Source of the DNA: Xylaria sp. FL1777
Lineage: Eukaryota; Ascomycota; Sordariomycetes; Xylariales; Xylariaceae
Length of the DNA stretch: 34,553 nucleotides
Direction: 5' to 3'
Assembly (NCBI GenBank): GCA_022578965.1
Contig: MU400830.1
Coordinates: 1 to 34,553 of the forward strand
Of this stretch, positions 23,219 through 33,448 are shown in pieces (position 1 is the first letter of the stretch; every line of letters starts with the position of its first letter). The notes under the pieces were generated by a model. That model had not been told where the DNA came from. It did no database searches and saw nothing but the letters and a program-made list of their open reading frames with translations. The position numbers and the translations under genes are program-made.

Positions 23219-23426
23219 AAAAGCTTTAAAAAAAGTTCTTTTGCTTTTTAACTATTACTTTTTGTTTAGCAAGCTAGTTAGTAAAAACTAGTTGTTATAA
23301 AGTAAAAGAACTTTAAAGTAGCAACATAAATATTGTTGCATAAGGTTTTTATTTAGCTTTTTGTACGGTTTTACTTATAAGTATACAAGTAGAAAAACCG
23401 CGCTATAAAGCAGCATAATGGGTTAT
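23219..23426 (+). other. LINE 3' UTR with two stem-loops
   Basis: GCAACA-TAAATAT-TGTTGC lies at 23321-23339, and a larger imperfect stem CGGTTTTACTT / AAGTAGAAAAACCG at 23366-23400. Structured 3' ends followed by a short repeat tail are used by some LINE reverse transcriptases to recognise their RNA. That role is inferred here from position. Confidence 0.5.
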
Positions 23427-23444
23427 TAATAATAATAATAATAA
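23427..23444 (+). repeat. (TAA)6 tail of the LINE
   Basis: Six TAA units close the LINE in place of a poly(A) tail, directly before the right target duplication. Such simple-repeat tails are known for several LINE clades. Confidence 0.8.
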
Positions 23445-23455
23445 TTAATATAAAT
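23440..23455 (+). repeat. Target-site duplication of the LINE, right copy
   Basis: It is identical to 10577-10592. Its first bases overlap the TAA tail, so the boundary is ambiguous by a few bases. Confidence 0.8.
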
Positions 23456-26400
23456 ATTGTGTTTTTTTTAGTTTATAATGCTATAAAAATATTTAAATAA
23501 AATAAATAAAAAAAATATAGCTATGTTTTATATACTAAGCTTTTTATAATATACTAGTATATTTTTAATAAGTATGCTAAGCATTTTATAAATAAAGCAT
23601 AAATTAAAAATGCTACTAAAAATATACTTTGTTTAACTTTATAATTAATACTAAAAATGCAAATAAAACAGCAATTAAATATTTATTAAACGTTTAATAT
23701 ATAGTTAAACTAGTTAGCTTTATGCTTAATAATAGCTATAACTTTTGTTTTGTTATTTTTAGCAGAACTAATTATAGTTGTATTATTTTTGAATGCTTTT
23801 TTTATATATATAAATATATTGCTAGCTATAGATTTATTAATATAATTTAAACTACTAAAGCATAATAAAGAATTACTAGCAAATAATAGTTTTAAAAAGC
23901 TAAAAGAAAAGCAAAAAAAATAAAACGTATATAATACTTTGCGTTAATTTATATTTAGCTATAGTTCTTTAGTTTTTTTTTTTTTTTTTTTTTGCTTTTT
24001 TATAATTAAAAATATATAGCTGCTATTTTTTAGTACTTTTAATAAATAGCTTATTTTTATTAGCTAAACTTAGTATGTTTTGCTATATTAAAACTTTAGT
24101 TAGTTAAACAACCTTACTATTAAACTTATTAATTTTAATATTAATAAGTTGTTGCTTTTTTTTTATTAATAGATTTAGCGCATTAAAAAGATTATATAAC
24201 GTAATATAGCTATTAATACATTTTTAAGTGTTATTATTAATATATATTTTATAAGTATATTTAATAATATTTTAGTTAATAAAAAAAAAGTATATTGCTT
24301 ATTTTAATATGTTTAAAAGAACTATTTTATACTGCTATAAATTAAAGCAATATAAAAGCTTATAATAGCTAATTAATTAAATATAACAAAAATATTTTAT
24401 ATAAAGTTTTTGTTATTTTTTATATTAATTATAAAAGCATTATTAATATGCTTTAAAGCTAAATTAATAGCTTTTTACTTACTTTTAGCTATAATATATT
24501 AAATAAAGCTTAATTATAATATTTCTGTTATAAGTTCTAGTTTTATAATATTCAAATAAAATAACTAAGCAAAATATAACATTTTTAGTTTATAGTTATT
24601 AAACTTTTTTTTATAAAAAAAATTAAAAAAATAAAAAATAATTTAACGTAACACTTTATAATTATTAAACTAAACTATTATAGTTATTATAAATAAATAT
24701 TATATAATATTTATGTATTAGTAATAGCTTTAAAACTTAATGTTAATTAATTTGCTTTTGTTTTAAATATATTTTTTTGTTTAATTTATATATTTTAACT
24801 ATTAAAATTATAAAGCTATAATTTTTTGGTTAAATAATATTAAATTTATGCTTTTTAATGCTATTTAAATATAATTTAATTAAACTTTATTAAAGAATAA
24901 TATACTAAATTTAACTAAGTTATAAATTAAGAACGCTAAAATATAAGTATAAAATTTATTATATAGCAATAATAAAGCTTAATAGTATTAAACCTTATTT
25001 TTTTTAATATATTGCTTACAGCTAAAAAATTATATATTATGTTTTATAAAAAAATCCTAAAAAGTTTAAAAAATTAGTTAAATAAAATTTAGCGCAATAT
25101 AAAAAAAAGCTAATATAAAAAGTATTTATTATTTATAGTTATATATATTGCTTGCTTTTATTTAAGTAGCTATTATAGCTTAAATAAAAAATGTAGTTTT
25201 TTAATTTTTATGTATTATTGCAAGCTGTTTATTATAGTTTTAATAATTTAAAATAATACGAAATAAAGTATTATAAACTTAATATATTTTAGATATTTTT
25301 TTTTTGTTTTTATAAATAATAAAAGTTTGCAAAATATAGCTAACATTATTTTGCAATTATGTAATATTTATAAATAAAGCAAACTTTTCTAAATATAATA
25401 ATTTAAATAAAAAACAAACAGCATAAACTAATAAATAATTAGTTATTTTATTTATATAAACTAAAGTTACTATTAAGTAAAAAAAAAGCTATTTTTTTTT
25501 AAAAAAAGTAGTAATATATTATTATAACTGCATAAATAAACTAAGCATGCTTAAATTAATAACTATAAAACAGTTAATTAAATTTTATATAATATTTTTA
25601 TAACTTATATTAAAATTTTAAACATTGTTTTTAAATTTAAAATTATTATATATAAATATAGCACTTAAGTTATAAATAATATACTTTAAGTTAAGCTATA
25701 TATTTATTAATTTAAGTATTAAAATATTAGCTAATTAATTATTATAGATATAACTTTGTTTAGCTATTTTATTTAGCTGTTTTAAAATAAACTTATAGCT
25801 AATATATACTTTAAATTAAGCAAAAATATTAATTATTTAAGTTTATATTTTATTACTATAAAAATAAATACTAATAAATTGCTATAAAAAATTACATATT
25901 AAAAGTATATATATACTTAATAATAAAGCTATAATTATATATGCTTTAGTAATATAAAAAAACAGCGTGTTAGCTTTAATTATGTTATAAAATTTATGCT
26001 TAGTTTGCTAATTTGTAAAAATACTTAAAAAAAAAGCAGCAAAACGTAAAAATGCGTTTTAAATTTAAAACTAAAAAAAACAAAGTAATCTTTTAATTTA
26101 TTATATATTACAAACATTTTTAATTTAGTAAAGCTTTTTATTAAAAGCTTTAAATGCTTTAAGATTACATTTAGTAAAAGCTAGTTGTTTAAATAAAATA
26201 AAAAGCTCGTTTTAAAATATAAAAATATTAGCTATATTATAACTTGCATTGTTTTTTTTGAATTTTATTTAAATATTAGCTTTTTAAAAACGCTATTAAA
26301 CTTTAAAGTTTTTTAATATATTAACTATTTTGCGCATTTATAGCTTTAATTAATTATTAATTATAGTTCGTAATAAAAGCTATTTTTTTAAAAACTAACA

Positions 26401-26848
26401 AAAATTATAGCTTTAATTATAATGATAATGCTAGTACTTTTATATATTTATTATAACTTATTGCTAGCATATAAAATTAGATTTTTTATTTAAGTTATTA
26501 CTTTTATAATTAAAATTATTTTTAAAGTTAAAAGCAATAAAAGTAGTATTAAAAAGGTTAATTAATTTAAATATAAAAAGTAGCATAAACGCTAATATAA
26601 TAAACTATATAAGCAAGCAAAATAATTGCAAAAAAAACAATAGTAAAAAAAACAATATTTTAGTTAAAAAATCTATAATATGCAATATAACAAAAACCAA
26701 GCGTTAAAAAAATACAAAAAAAATATAACTATATGCAAAATATAATAATTAATTAATTAAGTATAACTTTAAACGGATATAAAGTTGCTACGTAAATAAA
26801 TTACGGTTTATTGTTTTTTAAATAAAAACGTAAACAGAAAAATTAATA
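23456..26848. other. AT-rich sequence without readable gene (right flank of the LINE)
   Basis: It continues the pre-insertion DNA of 8257-10592. A T-run of about 24 bases lies near 23970. A perfect 11-bp inverted repeat AACTTATTAAT / ATTAATAAGTT is at 24123-24150. No domain, terminal repeat or RNA gene was recognised in either direction. Confidence 0.45.
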
Positions 26849-26850
26849 TA

Positions 26851-26968
26851 GTTGCTTTAAACTAAAATTCTAAGTTTATGTTAAAAAAGGTAAAAAAGGT
26901 TATAATTAGTAAAAAAGTAGTATAGCTAAAAAAGTACAAACGCAAGAATTATTTTAGTTTAAAGCACC
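26851..26968. mobile_element. 118-bp MITE with TA target duplication, copy 2
   Basis: Terminal inverted repeats GTTGCTTTAAACTAAAAT (26851-26868) and ATTTTAGTTTAAAGCACC (26951-26968) match at 17 of 18 positions. TA flanks both sides (26849-26850 and 26969-26970), the duplication made by Tc1/mariner-type transposases. There is no coding capacity. The termini match those of the element at 8125, allowing C/T and G/A changes, but the interiors are not clearly alike. Confidence 0.75.
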
Positions 26969-26970
26969 TA

Positions 26971-27168
26971 AAATAACTTAAGAAAGCTTTTGCTGCTTAT
27001 ATAAATTTATAATGCAAGTGTTAATAAGCTTAAAAAGCGCTACTAAGTAATTTTAAAATGTTTAATTAATTTAATATAAAAAAAAAAAAAAACGGCTATT
27101 TTTACTAGTTTTAAAAAACCACTATTATTACTAAAGCATTGGTTTATTAAGCGAACTAGGCTTATAAC
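26971..27168. other. Short AT-rich spacer
   Basis: It lies between the MITE and the 270-bp repeat. A piece around 27080-27160 keeps several G and C bases (ACGGC, GCGAACTAGG) and so looks less mutated than its surroundings. Nothing else was recognised. Confidence 0.4.
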
Positions 27169-27439
27169 TTTAAAAGATTTAGCTATATAAAGTAAAAGTA
27201 AACTAGCGCTTTTATAAAGCGCTCTTTAATTTAAGTTAAAAGCGTATATTAAAAAATTATGTTGTATTTTTTTTATTTATTGATTTTTTAGTATATTTAT
27301 ATATGCTGTATACTGCTAGTTATTTGTGTTTATTTGGTTAAACTTTAGTTAACTTAACTTTATAAAATAAGTAATGCTTATAACTATAAGTAGCTTACGC
27401 TATGTTTTTTTCTTAGCTTAAGTAAGGCGTTTTATTATA
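27169..27439. repeat. 270-bp dispersed repeat, copy 2 (class unknown)
   Basis: Direct-orientation copy of 602-871 with the same TATATAAAG string and the same AGCGCTTT-TAT-AAAGCGCT stem-loop. Some positions are better preserved here (AAGGCG near the right end) and others in copy 1 (AAAGGATTT near the left end), as expected if both copies were mutated independently. Flanks differ completely from those of copy 1. Confidence 0.8.
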
Positions 27440-28329
27440 GCTAACAAATTAATAAAAAATAAAACAATAATTTTAAATATAATATATAAAACAAAAAATA
27501 AAAAGATTTATTTTAAAAATAATATATTATTTAATAGTATTATTTTATTTAAATTTTATAAATAAAAAAAGCAAGCTATTATTTAAAAGATTTTATATTA
27601 TTTTAATAAAATAGCATTTATTAAAATATATATTTATGTTTTAGCGTTATTTTTAAAAATATTTAATTAATTATTAAACAATTAGCTATTTTTTTAAAAA
27701 AACTTTATATAACTAACTTTATTTAATAAAAAGTAACATTATTAACTAAAATATAGTATTATAAAAAAATAGCACTTTTATAAAACTTTTTTAAAATAAA
27801 AAAAATATATAATAAGATTTTTTTTTTTTATAAAATTAAAATAGTTTTTTATAAAATATAATAAGTTTATAGCATTTTAATTTTTAAGCTTTTAAAAAAT
27901 ATTACTATAAAAGTAGTAAGGTTTATTATAAGTAGTAAAGCAATTAAGCATAAAAAATATAATATAAATTAAAAAGAAAAAGGGTTTACAAGCAATTATA
28001 GTAATAATTGCTTTAAGCATAAGCTTTATATAGCTATTTAGCTAAGCTGCTATAGCTACAATAAAAATACTACTATAGCTAAACCTTATAAATATAAAGT
28101 CCTTTTTTTAGTTTATATTAATTGCTAAAGCACAAAAAAAAAGTTATTAACTTTAATAAAGCTAATTTAGCTATTTATATAATTAATCTTTATTAGAAAT
28201 TATAATTAATTTAATTGTTTATTAATTTATTAGTTCATTAATTAATTAAGCAAGCGTAACTTTTTATAGCTGTTTATATAGTTGCTTGCTAGCAATAAGC
28301 TTAATAGCTTTTGCTTTTAATTTTAACTT
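27440..28329. other. AT-rich sequence with short inverted repeats
   Basis: AGCAATTAT-AGTA-ATAATTGCT at 27995-28016 is a perfect 9-bp stem. An imperfect pair AGCAAGC(G)TAACT / AGTTGCTTGCT lies at about 28249-28290. The end of the chromovirus polyprotein (next feature) may extend to about 28270. Its LTR and polypurine tract should lie here but none was recognised. Confidence 0.4.
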
Positions 28330-30200
28330 AGCTTAACCTTTTATACGAGCCTAGTATTTTTTAATTAAGTCTTTAGCTAATTAAAGTTGCTATTTTGATT
28401 TTTACTAGTTGTTTTTATAGCTATATTTTTTTTACTTAACTAGATAATTAAAACCTAACTTAGTTTAATTAATATAATGCTTTAAAATAATTTTAATTTT
28501 AAACAAATTACCTTTTTTATTAAGGTTTTGCTTATTGTAAATATAACTAAGTAAAAATATAGTTTAATAAAATAAGTTTTTATTTTGTTAGCTAAATAAA
28601 AAGTATATAATAAAAATTATAAAGTATATATTAAAGGTTTTTAGTAAATTAATATAATAAACTAATTAGTTTATTTGTTTTATTACTTTATATAGTTTAG
28701 CACGTTGTTATAAGTACTTTTTAAATAAGTTATTAAAAAAATGGTATTTTTTATATAGCTTTAAATAAACTTTATTTTTAACGTTAAACTTTATAAGCTT
28801 ATGCTTATTATTATAATAATATTTAGCTTTTATAGCAGCAAAATTTATAGTTAACTTAGTATTTTTATATAAATATTTATAAAAAAAGCAAATATTTTTT
28901 AATATATTATATAACTTATTATTATTAGTAAATATATTATTAAAACTAATAAGTTTAAATTTAAACAATTGCTTATATAGTAAAAACTTAATAAAATCTA
29001 AGTATGCACTATTAAAGTTTTATTACAAAAATAAAAAAATATTTATTTAATTATAATTAAAATAAGCAAAAGTGTAATATTAAATAGCAATTTTACTAGT
29101 TTAGTTTTTATGCTTAAATATATTATTACTTTATAAATAGTATACTGCAGTTATTAAAAGCTATATATTATATTTTTTTTATAAACTTACTTAAAATTTT
29201 AAAGTAAACTTATAGTTGCAATTAAAAATAATGCTGCTTAACATACTTTAGTTATATAATAAAATCATTTTAGTAAAAATAAAACTTTAATTTTTTGCTA
29301 TATAAATTTTATAACTTAAAATTAATAATGTATGTTTAAATGTAGCACATATTATAAGCATTAATGCATTATAATATATATATTTATTTCATTGCTATAA
29401 AGTTTTTATTGCTAGTATATTAAGCAAATCTATAATAAAGTTTATTATAATTATTTTTATAAGTTAAAAATCTTTAAGTTAAATTAGCTAATAATTGCTA
29501 TTTAGTTTATTTTAACTTGTTGCACAAAGTTTATAATTATTATAATACTATAAATATATTTTTACTTTTTAAGTCTTTTTTTTAATAAAAAAACCTTTAA
29601 AGTTATATATTATATACTTTTTACTAAAGTAATATTTATTATTATAAGCTATAATAAAAAAGTTGCTAACTTAATCCTTAAAAATATAAAAGTAATAATA
29701 GCTTTTTTTATTAACATTATAAAGCAGTTTATTTATAATTGTAAAAAAATAGCTTAAGCATAAAAAATTTGCAGCATTTTTATTACTATTTATATATATT
29801 ACGTTTAAAGTTTTATAATACTTTAAGTTTTTATTATAATTAGCAATAATTTTTAATTTTACTTTATTATTTATAATAGCTTTTATTAATACTAACTAAA
29901 TATTATTAAGCATAAAATTTTTATTAGTTCTTTATATATTACTTTTTGCATTAAGCAAATTTTTAATGTTTTTAAAACAACTTAGTATATTTAATATATA
30001 GTTAATATAGCTAAATAAATAGTATACTTATAAACTATATTAAAAAAAATAAATTAAAGCATTAATAAAGCGCTTATTAGTACGATTTATAAATGCAGTA
30101 TTTAAATTAATTTAATTAATAATACTTTTAGTAATAAAATAGTTAATAAAAATAACTATAAGGTTTTTTAATGCTTTAATTGTTATATATAAATGCTTAT
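28330..30200 (-). pseudogene. Second chromovirus family: integrase C-terminus and chromodomain
   Basis: The minus-strand frame 28968-28708 is uninterrupted and reads AKYYYNNKHKLIKFNVKNKV then YLKLYKKY, the Ty3/Gypsy integrase tail (YYDxKHxPxxFxVGDxVYLxLHKGY). After one TAA for Gln it continues in frame as QRAKLYKVIKQI, then LLKTFNIYFIIFI for the L-P-x-x-x-x-I-H-P-V-I-S-x-A box. A chromodomain follows at 28503-28354: KLGFNYLVK, then TAA for W, KKYSY, and AKDLIKKY. The same frame at 30156-30120 reads VIFINYFITKSI, a tentative integrase-core match. It is not the same family as the 7.7-kb element. The Met at 28968 is internal, not a start. Confidence 0.85.
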
Positions 30201-31271
30201 ATGCTTATATAACACAACTTATTTCTATTTTAAAAAAACTATACTATAACTCAAAAATCAAAATATATTTGCTTAAATATATAACAAGAAACATTTATAT
30301 ACTAAAAATAAAAGTACTTAGTTGCTATATATAATTATTCTTTATATAATATAGCATAATATTAAAGCTTTGCTTAAAAAATATATTTATTTATATATAT
30401 AACAACTTATTAAGGTTATAATAATGCAATATAGTATATAAACAAATAAAATCTTAAATAGCTTAAAATAACGCTTTTTTAGCTTTTATAAGTTTAAAAA
30501 AAGTTAAGTAGTAATATGCTTAATATTTGCTAAAGTTGTTTACTTTAAACTTTTTAAACTTATGTTTTTTATTAAGCAATGCAGTTTTGCGTTTTTATAA
30601 TAATTTTAAAATCTTTGCATAAAACAAAATTAATAAACATAAAAAATTTATAATACTTAAGTATTGTTTAAAAGCTTTAAATTAACAAAAAAACTTAATG
30701 TTTTATATTGCTTTAACTTTTTGCTTAGTAGTTAATATGCTAAAAGCGTTTACTTAAAAGCTTAAAAGCTTAATAAAAAAGTATGCTATAAAAGACTTTT
30801 TTAGCAAAAAAAATATTTTTTGCTTTAAAACAGCTTAAAAATAGTACGTAAATAAAAAAAGTGTTCTTTTTTAGTGTTAAAATAAATTATAATATTATTA
30901 ATAAAAACGCAATAAAAATGCTTGAACTTTTTAAGTAAGCAATTTATAAACTATTATATATACGCAAATATATTACAAAATTTTATAAGTATAATTATAA
31001 ACTAGTTAAAACTTTTTAAGCTAATAATAGTAAATCTATTGCAATAATTAAAATGCATTTTAAATTAATAAAAAAAAGAAATTACGTTTATATAAGGTAT
31101 ATACTTTTTTTTTTAATTAATAAAATAACCTTAAATTAAAAAAGCAAAAAATAATTATTTAAAATAGCTACTTTATTTAAAGTTTGCAAGTTAATTATTA
31201 GTTATAAATGCAGTTCTTTTTTTTTTTGCGTTTAAACTACAAAAGTAAAGTACGCAAATAAAGTAAGTTTA
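30201..31271. other. AT-rich sequence, probably the upstream part of the same chromovirus relic
   Basis: No domain was read. If the relic ran on, RNase H and reverse transcriptase would lie here and beyond, so the 7.7-kb chromovirus copy 2 may have inserted into it. The five bases before that copy (31267-31271) are GTTTA, its expected target duplication; the partner lies outside the window. Confidence 0.35.
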
Positions 31272-31764
31272 TATAACGGACCTGTTATACATTAATATAA
31301 CAGGTTTGCTTTTAGGGTCTTGATTTGCAGGTAATAATAGGATTTTTAGCAGTGGTTTATTAAGGAAGTTTTCGGAGTACTTTTATTACTGTGCATTAAT
31401 AGGAGTTTTAAAGGATTAAAAGTAATAAATATATTAATGCTTAGCAGTTATAAAAAATTAATAGCTAAAAAACTAAAACTAAATAAGTAATTAAATATAA
31501 AAAGTATATAATTATATAAATAAAAAAAAAATAAAAAAAGTAGTAACTTTTTTTAAATTATTGCAAGTTTAATAAACATTAAATTACTATAAGCTTAATA
31601 AGCTTTAAATTACTGTAAGCTTAGTAAGCTTTAAATTACTGTAAGCTTAATAAACTAAATAAATTATTATATAACTTTAGCTTTAGTTAATAAAAAAAAA
31701 GTACAAAGTATATATAAAAGCATTAAGCTATTTTAAAGGTTACTTTTGTGCTAATTTTGTAATA
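31272..31764 (-). repeat. 3' LTR of chromovirus copy 2 (493 bp)
   Basis: One base shorter than the copy 1 LTRs. It has the clearest version of a stem near the right (minus-strand) end: CCTGTTAT at 31281-31288 and ATAACAGG at 31297-31304, an 8-bp perfect inverted repeat that RIP has damaged in copy 1. The four 26-bp tandem units lie at about 31555-31658. Confidence 0.9.
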
Positions 31765-32449
31765 CTATTTCTTTTTTTCTAAAATTATTGTTTTAACAAT
31801 TTTCCGTAAGTATTTTTTTTTCTTTTTTTTTTTATATGTTATAATATTAAAGCGTATTAAAAGAACTAACTGCTTGTTTAAAACAAAGCAAAAATTTGTT
31901 TTTGCTTTTTTTATTAAGTTTACTAATTATAAAGTTATGCTTTATTTTTGCTGCTTTAATTAATTATTAACGTATAAAATAACAAATAATATGTTTTATT
32001 GTTTTAAATATATATATACTAGTTACTTTTGCAATAAATTAAAAGTTTTAATTAATTTAATTAACAATATAGTTTTTAAGCACTATTGTTTTAAAAAAAA
32101 AAAAAGCAAGCAAAATAATAGTTATTTTTAGTTTAAAAAAAATTAAAACAAGCTTAAAATAGCTTTAATTTTATTTTAAGCAAATTAACTTAGCTTTACA
32201 TATAAAAACGTTTTTTAAAAGCAAAAAGTATTAAAATAGTTTAGCAAAAGTTTTAGTTTTTAAATAAATTAAATAAAATAAAACGTATTAAAAAAAAGCA
32301 AAAAGCGCTAACAAAAAAGCAAAAACAACAAAAAAAGCAAACTAAAGCAATATAAGCTGCTTTATTTAAGTTTAATTAAAATTTTTTAAGCGTTTTTTTT
32401 AAAGCTAATCTTTTTTTTTTAGTTTTAAGCAATTAAAGTATTAGCAATA

Positions 32450-33448
32450 AAACTAATTTATAATTACTTTAGCAATCTTTAAATATTTTTTAAGTTCTTA
32501 AGTATTATTAGCATATAAATATTTTTTTTATTTAATAAAATACTTTAAATTATTATTATTTTAATAAAAATTTAATATACTTTTAATTTTATAAACGTTT
32601 TAATTTGTTTTTATTTTTAGTTATATTTTAATAAGTATTTTAATAAATGCTAGTTTTAGTAAAAAAATATAAAAAATAAAGTAAATTTGCATATTTTTTA
32701 GTAATAATAATTTATAGTTAGTAAATAAAATAACTTTTTTAATTTTAAAAAAGCTAAATTTTTTAAATTTTAATTTATTGCTTAGTTATTTTGTTTTAAT
32801 TTAAAAAATATTAATGTTTATATTTTATTTTTATTGTAGCAAGTAAACTTTGTTTCTTTTTTTAAAAGTTAATTTTTTAGTTTGTTTTTTGTTATAATAT
32901 ATTAATATTTATTGTTATAAAAATTAAAAACGTAGTTATAGTTTAGCTTATAATGTTTTAATTTTTATTACAATAGTTTTTACTTAAAGTATTATAATTA
33001 AAATAGCAAGTATTTTTATTAATGTTTTTTTTTGTTTTTTAGTAGTTATTTGCTATTTATAAATAGCTTTATGCAAAAATATATTTATATTTTTGTTTGC
33101 TAATATATTATATAAAATTTGTGCTATTAATAATAGTTTTATTTAATTATTTTGCTAATAATTAATATAACTTTATAAATATTGTTTTAATATTTAGTTT
33201 AATTTTTTTGTTTGTTTATTTATTTATAAATAGTAAGCAGTTAAAAACTTTAGTTTAATACTAATAAGTTTAAAAAAACTAGTTTTAAACTTAAAAGTAA
33301 ATAACTTATTTTAATTTAAAATAATTTTTTTTAGTAGTTTATGTTTATTTAAATATTAATATATAAAAGCATATATAAGTTATTTAGCTATTATATTTTT
33401 TTTAAACAATAAAAAATAAGCGTATTTAATAAATTTATTAATAATAAC
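32450..33448 (-). pseudogene. Chromovirus copy 2 pol: integrase core to chromodomain
   Basis: The integrase V-I-V-D-R-L-T-K box equivalent is at about 33448-33413 and the chromodomain start YKIKSILN at about 32592. They sit at the same spacing as in copy 1. In-frame TAA/TAG codons and Asp-to-Asn changes show that it is also dead. Comparison with copy 1 would recover many ancestral codons, because each copy has lost different cytosines. Confidence 0.75.

Larger units (their letters stand above)
10593..23439 (+). mobile_element. Tad-like LINE, split by a Ty3/Gypsy insertion
   Basis: This is a non-LTR retrotransposon on the plus strand: a 5' UTR of 156 nt (10593-10748), ORF1 (10749-12128), ORF2 in two pieces (about 12129-13661 and 21360-23218), a 3' UTR with stem-loops, and a (TAA)6 tail at 23427-23444. 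Perfect flanking duplications of up to 16 bp define the ends. Without the inserted 7.7-kb chromovirus and its duplicated 5 bp, the LINE is about 5.1 kb. The A-rich plus strand on both sides of the insertion supports one element. ORF1 zinc knuckles, LINE reverse-transcriptase blocks and a C-terminal Cys/His motif all point to the Tad clade of fungal LINEs. It is extinct through RIP. Confidence 0.88.

Noticed and set aside
602..27439. The two 270-bp repeats as the LTR pair of one giant 26.8-kb element
   Set aside because: The interior holds several unrelated elements in both orientations, no polypurine tract or primer site abuts either copy, and no target duplication is visible.
28708..28968. 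86-codon minus-strand frame as an independent gene with start at 28968
   Set aside because: It is an internal piece of a Ty3/Gypsy polyprotein that continues past the TAA. The Met is not a start.
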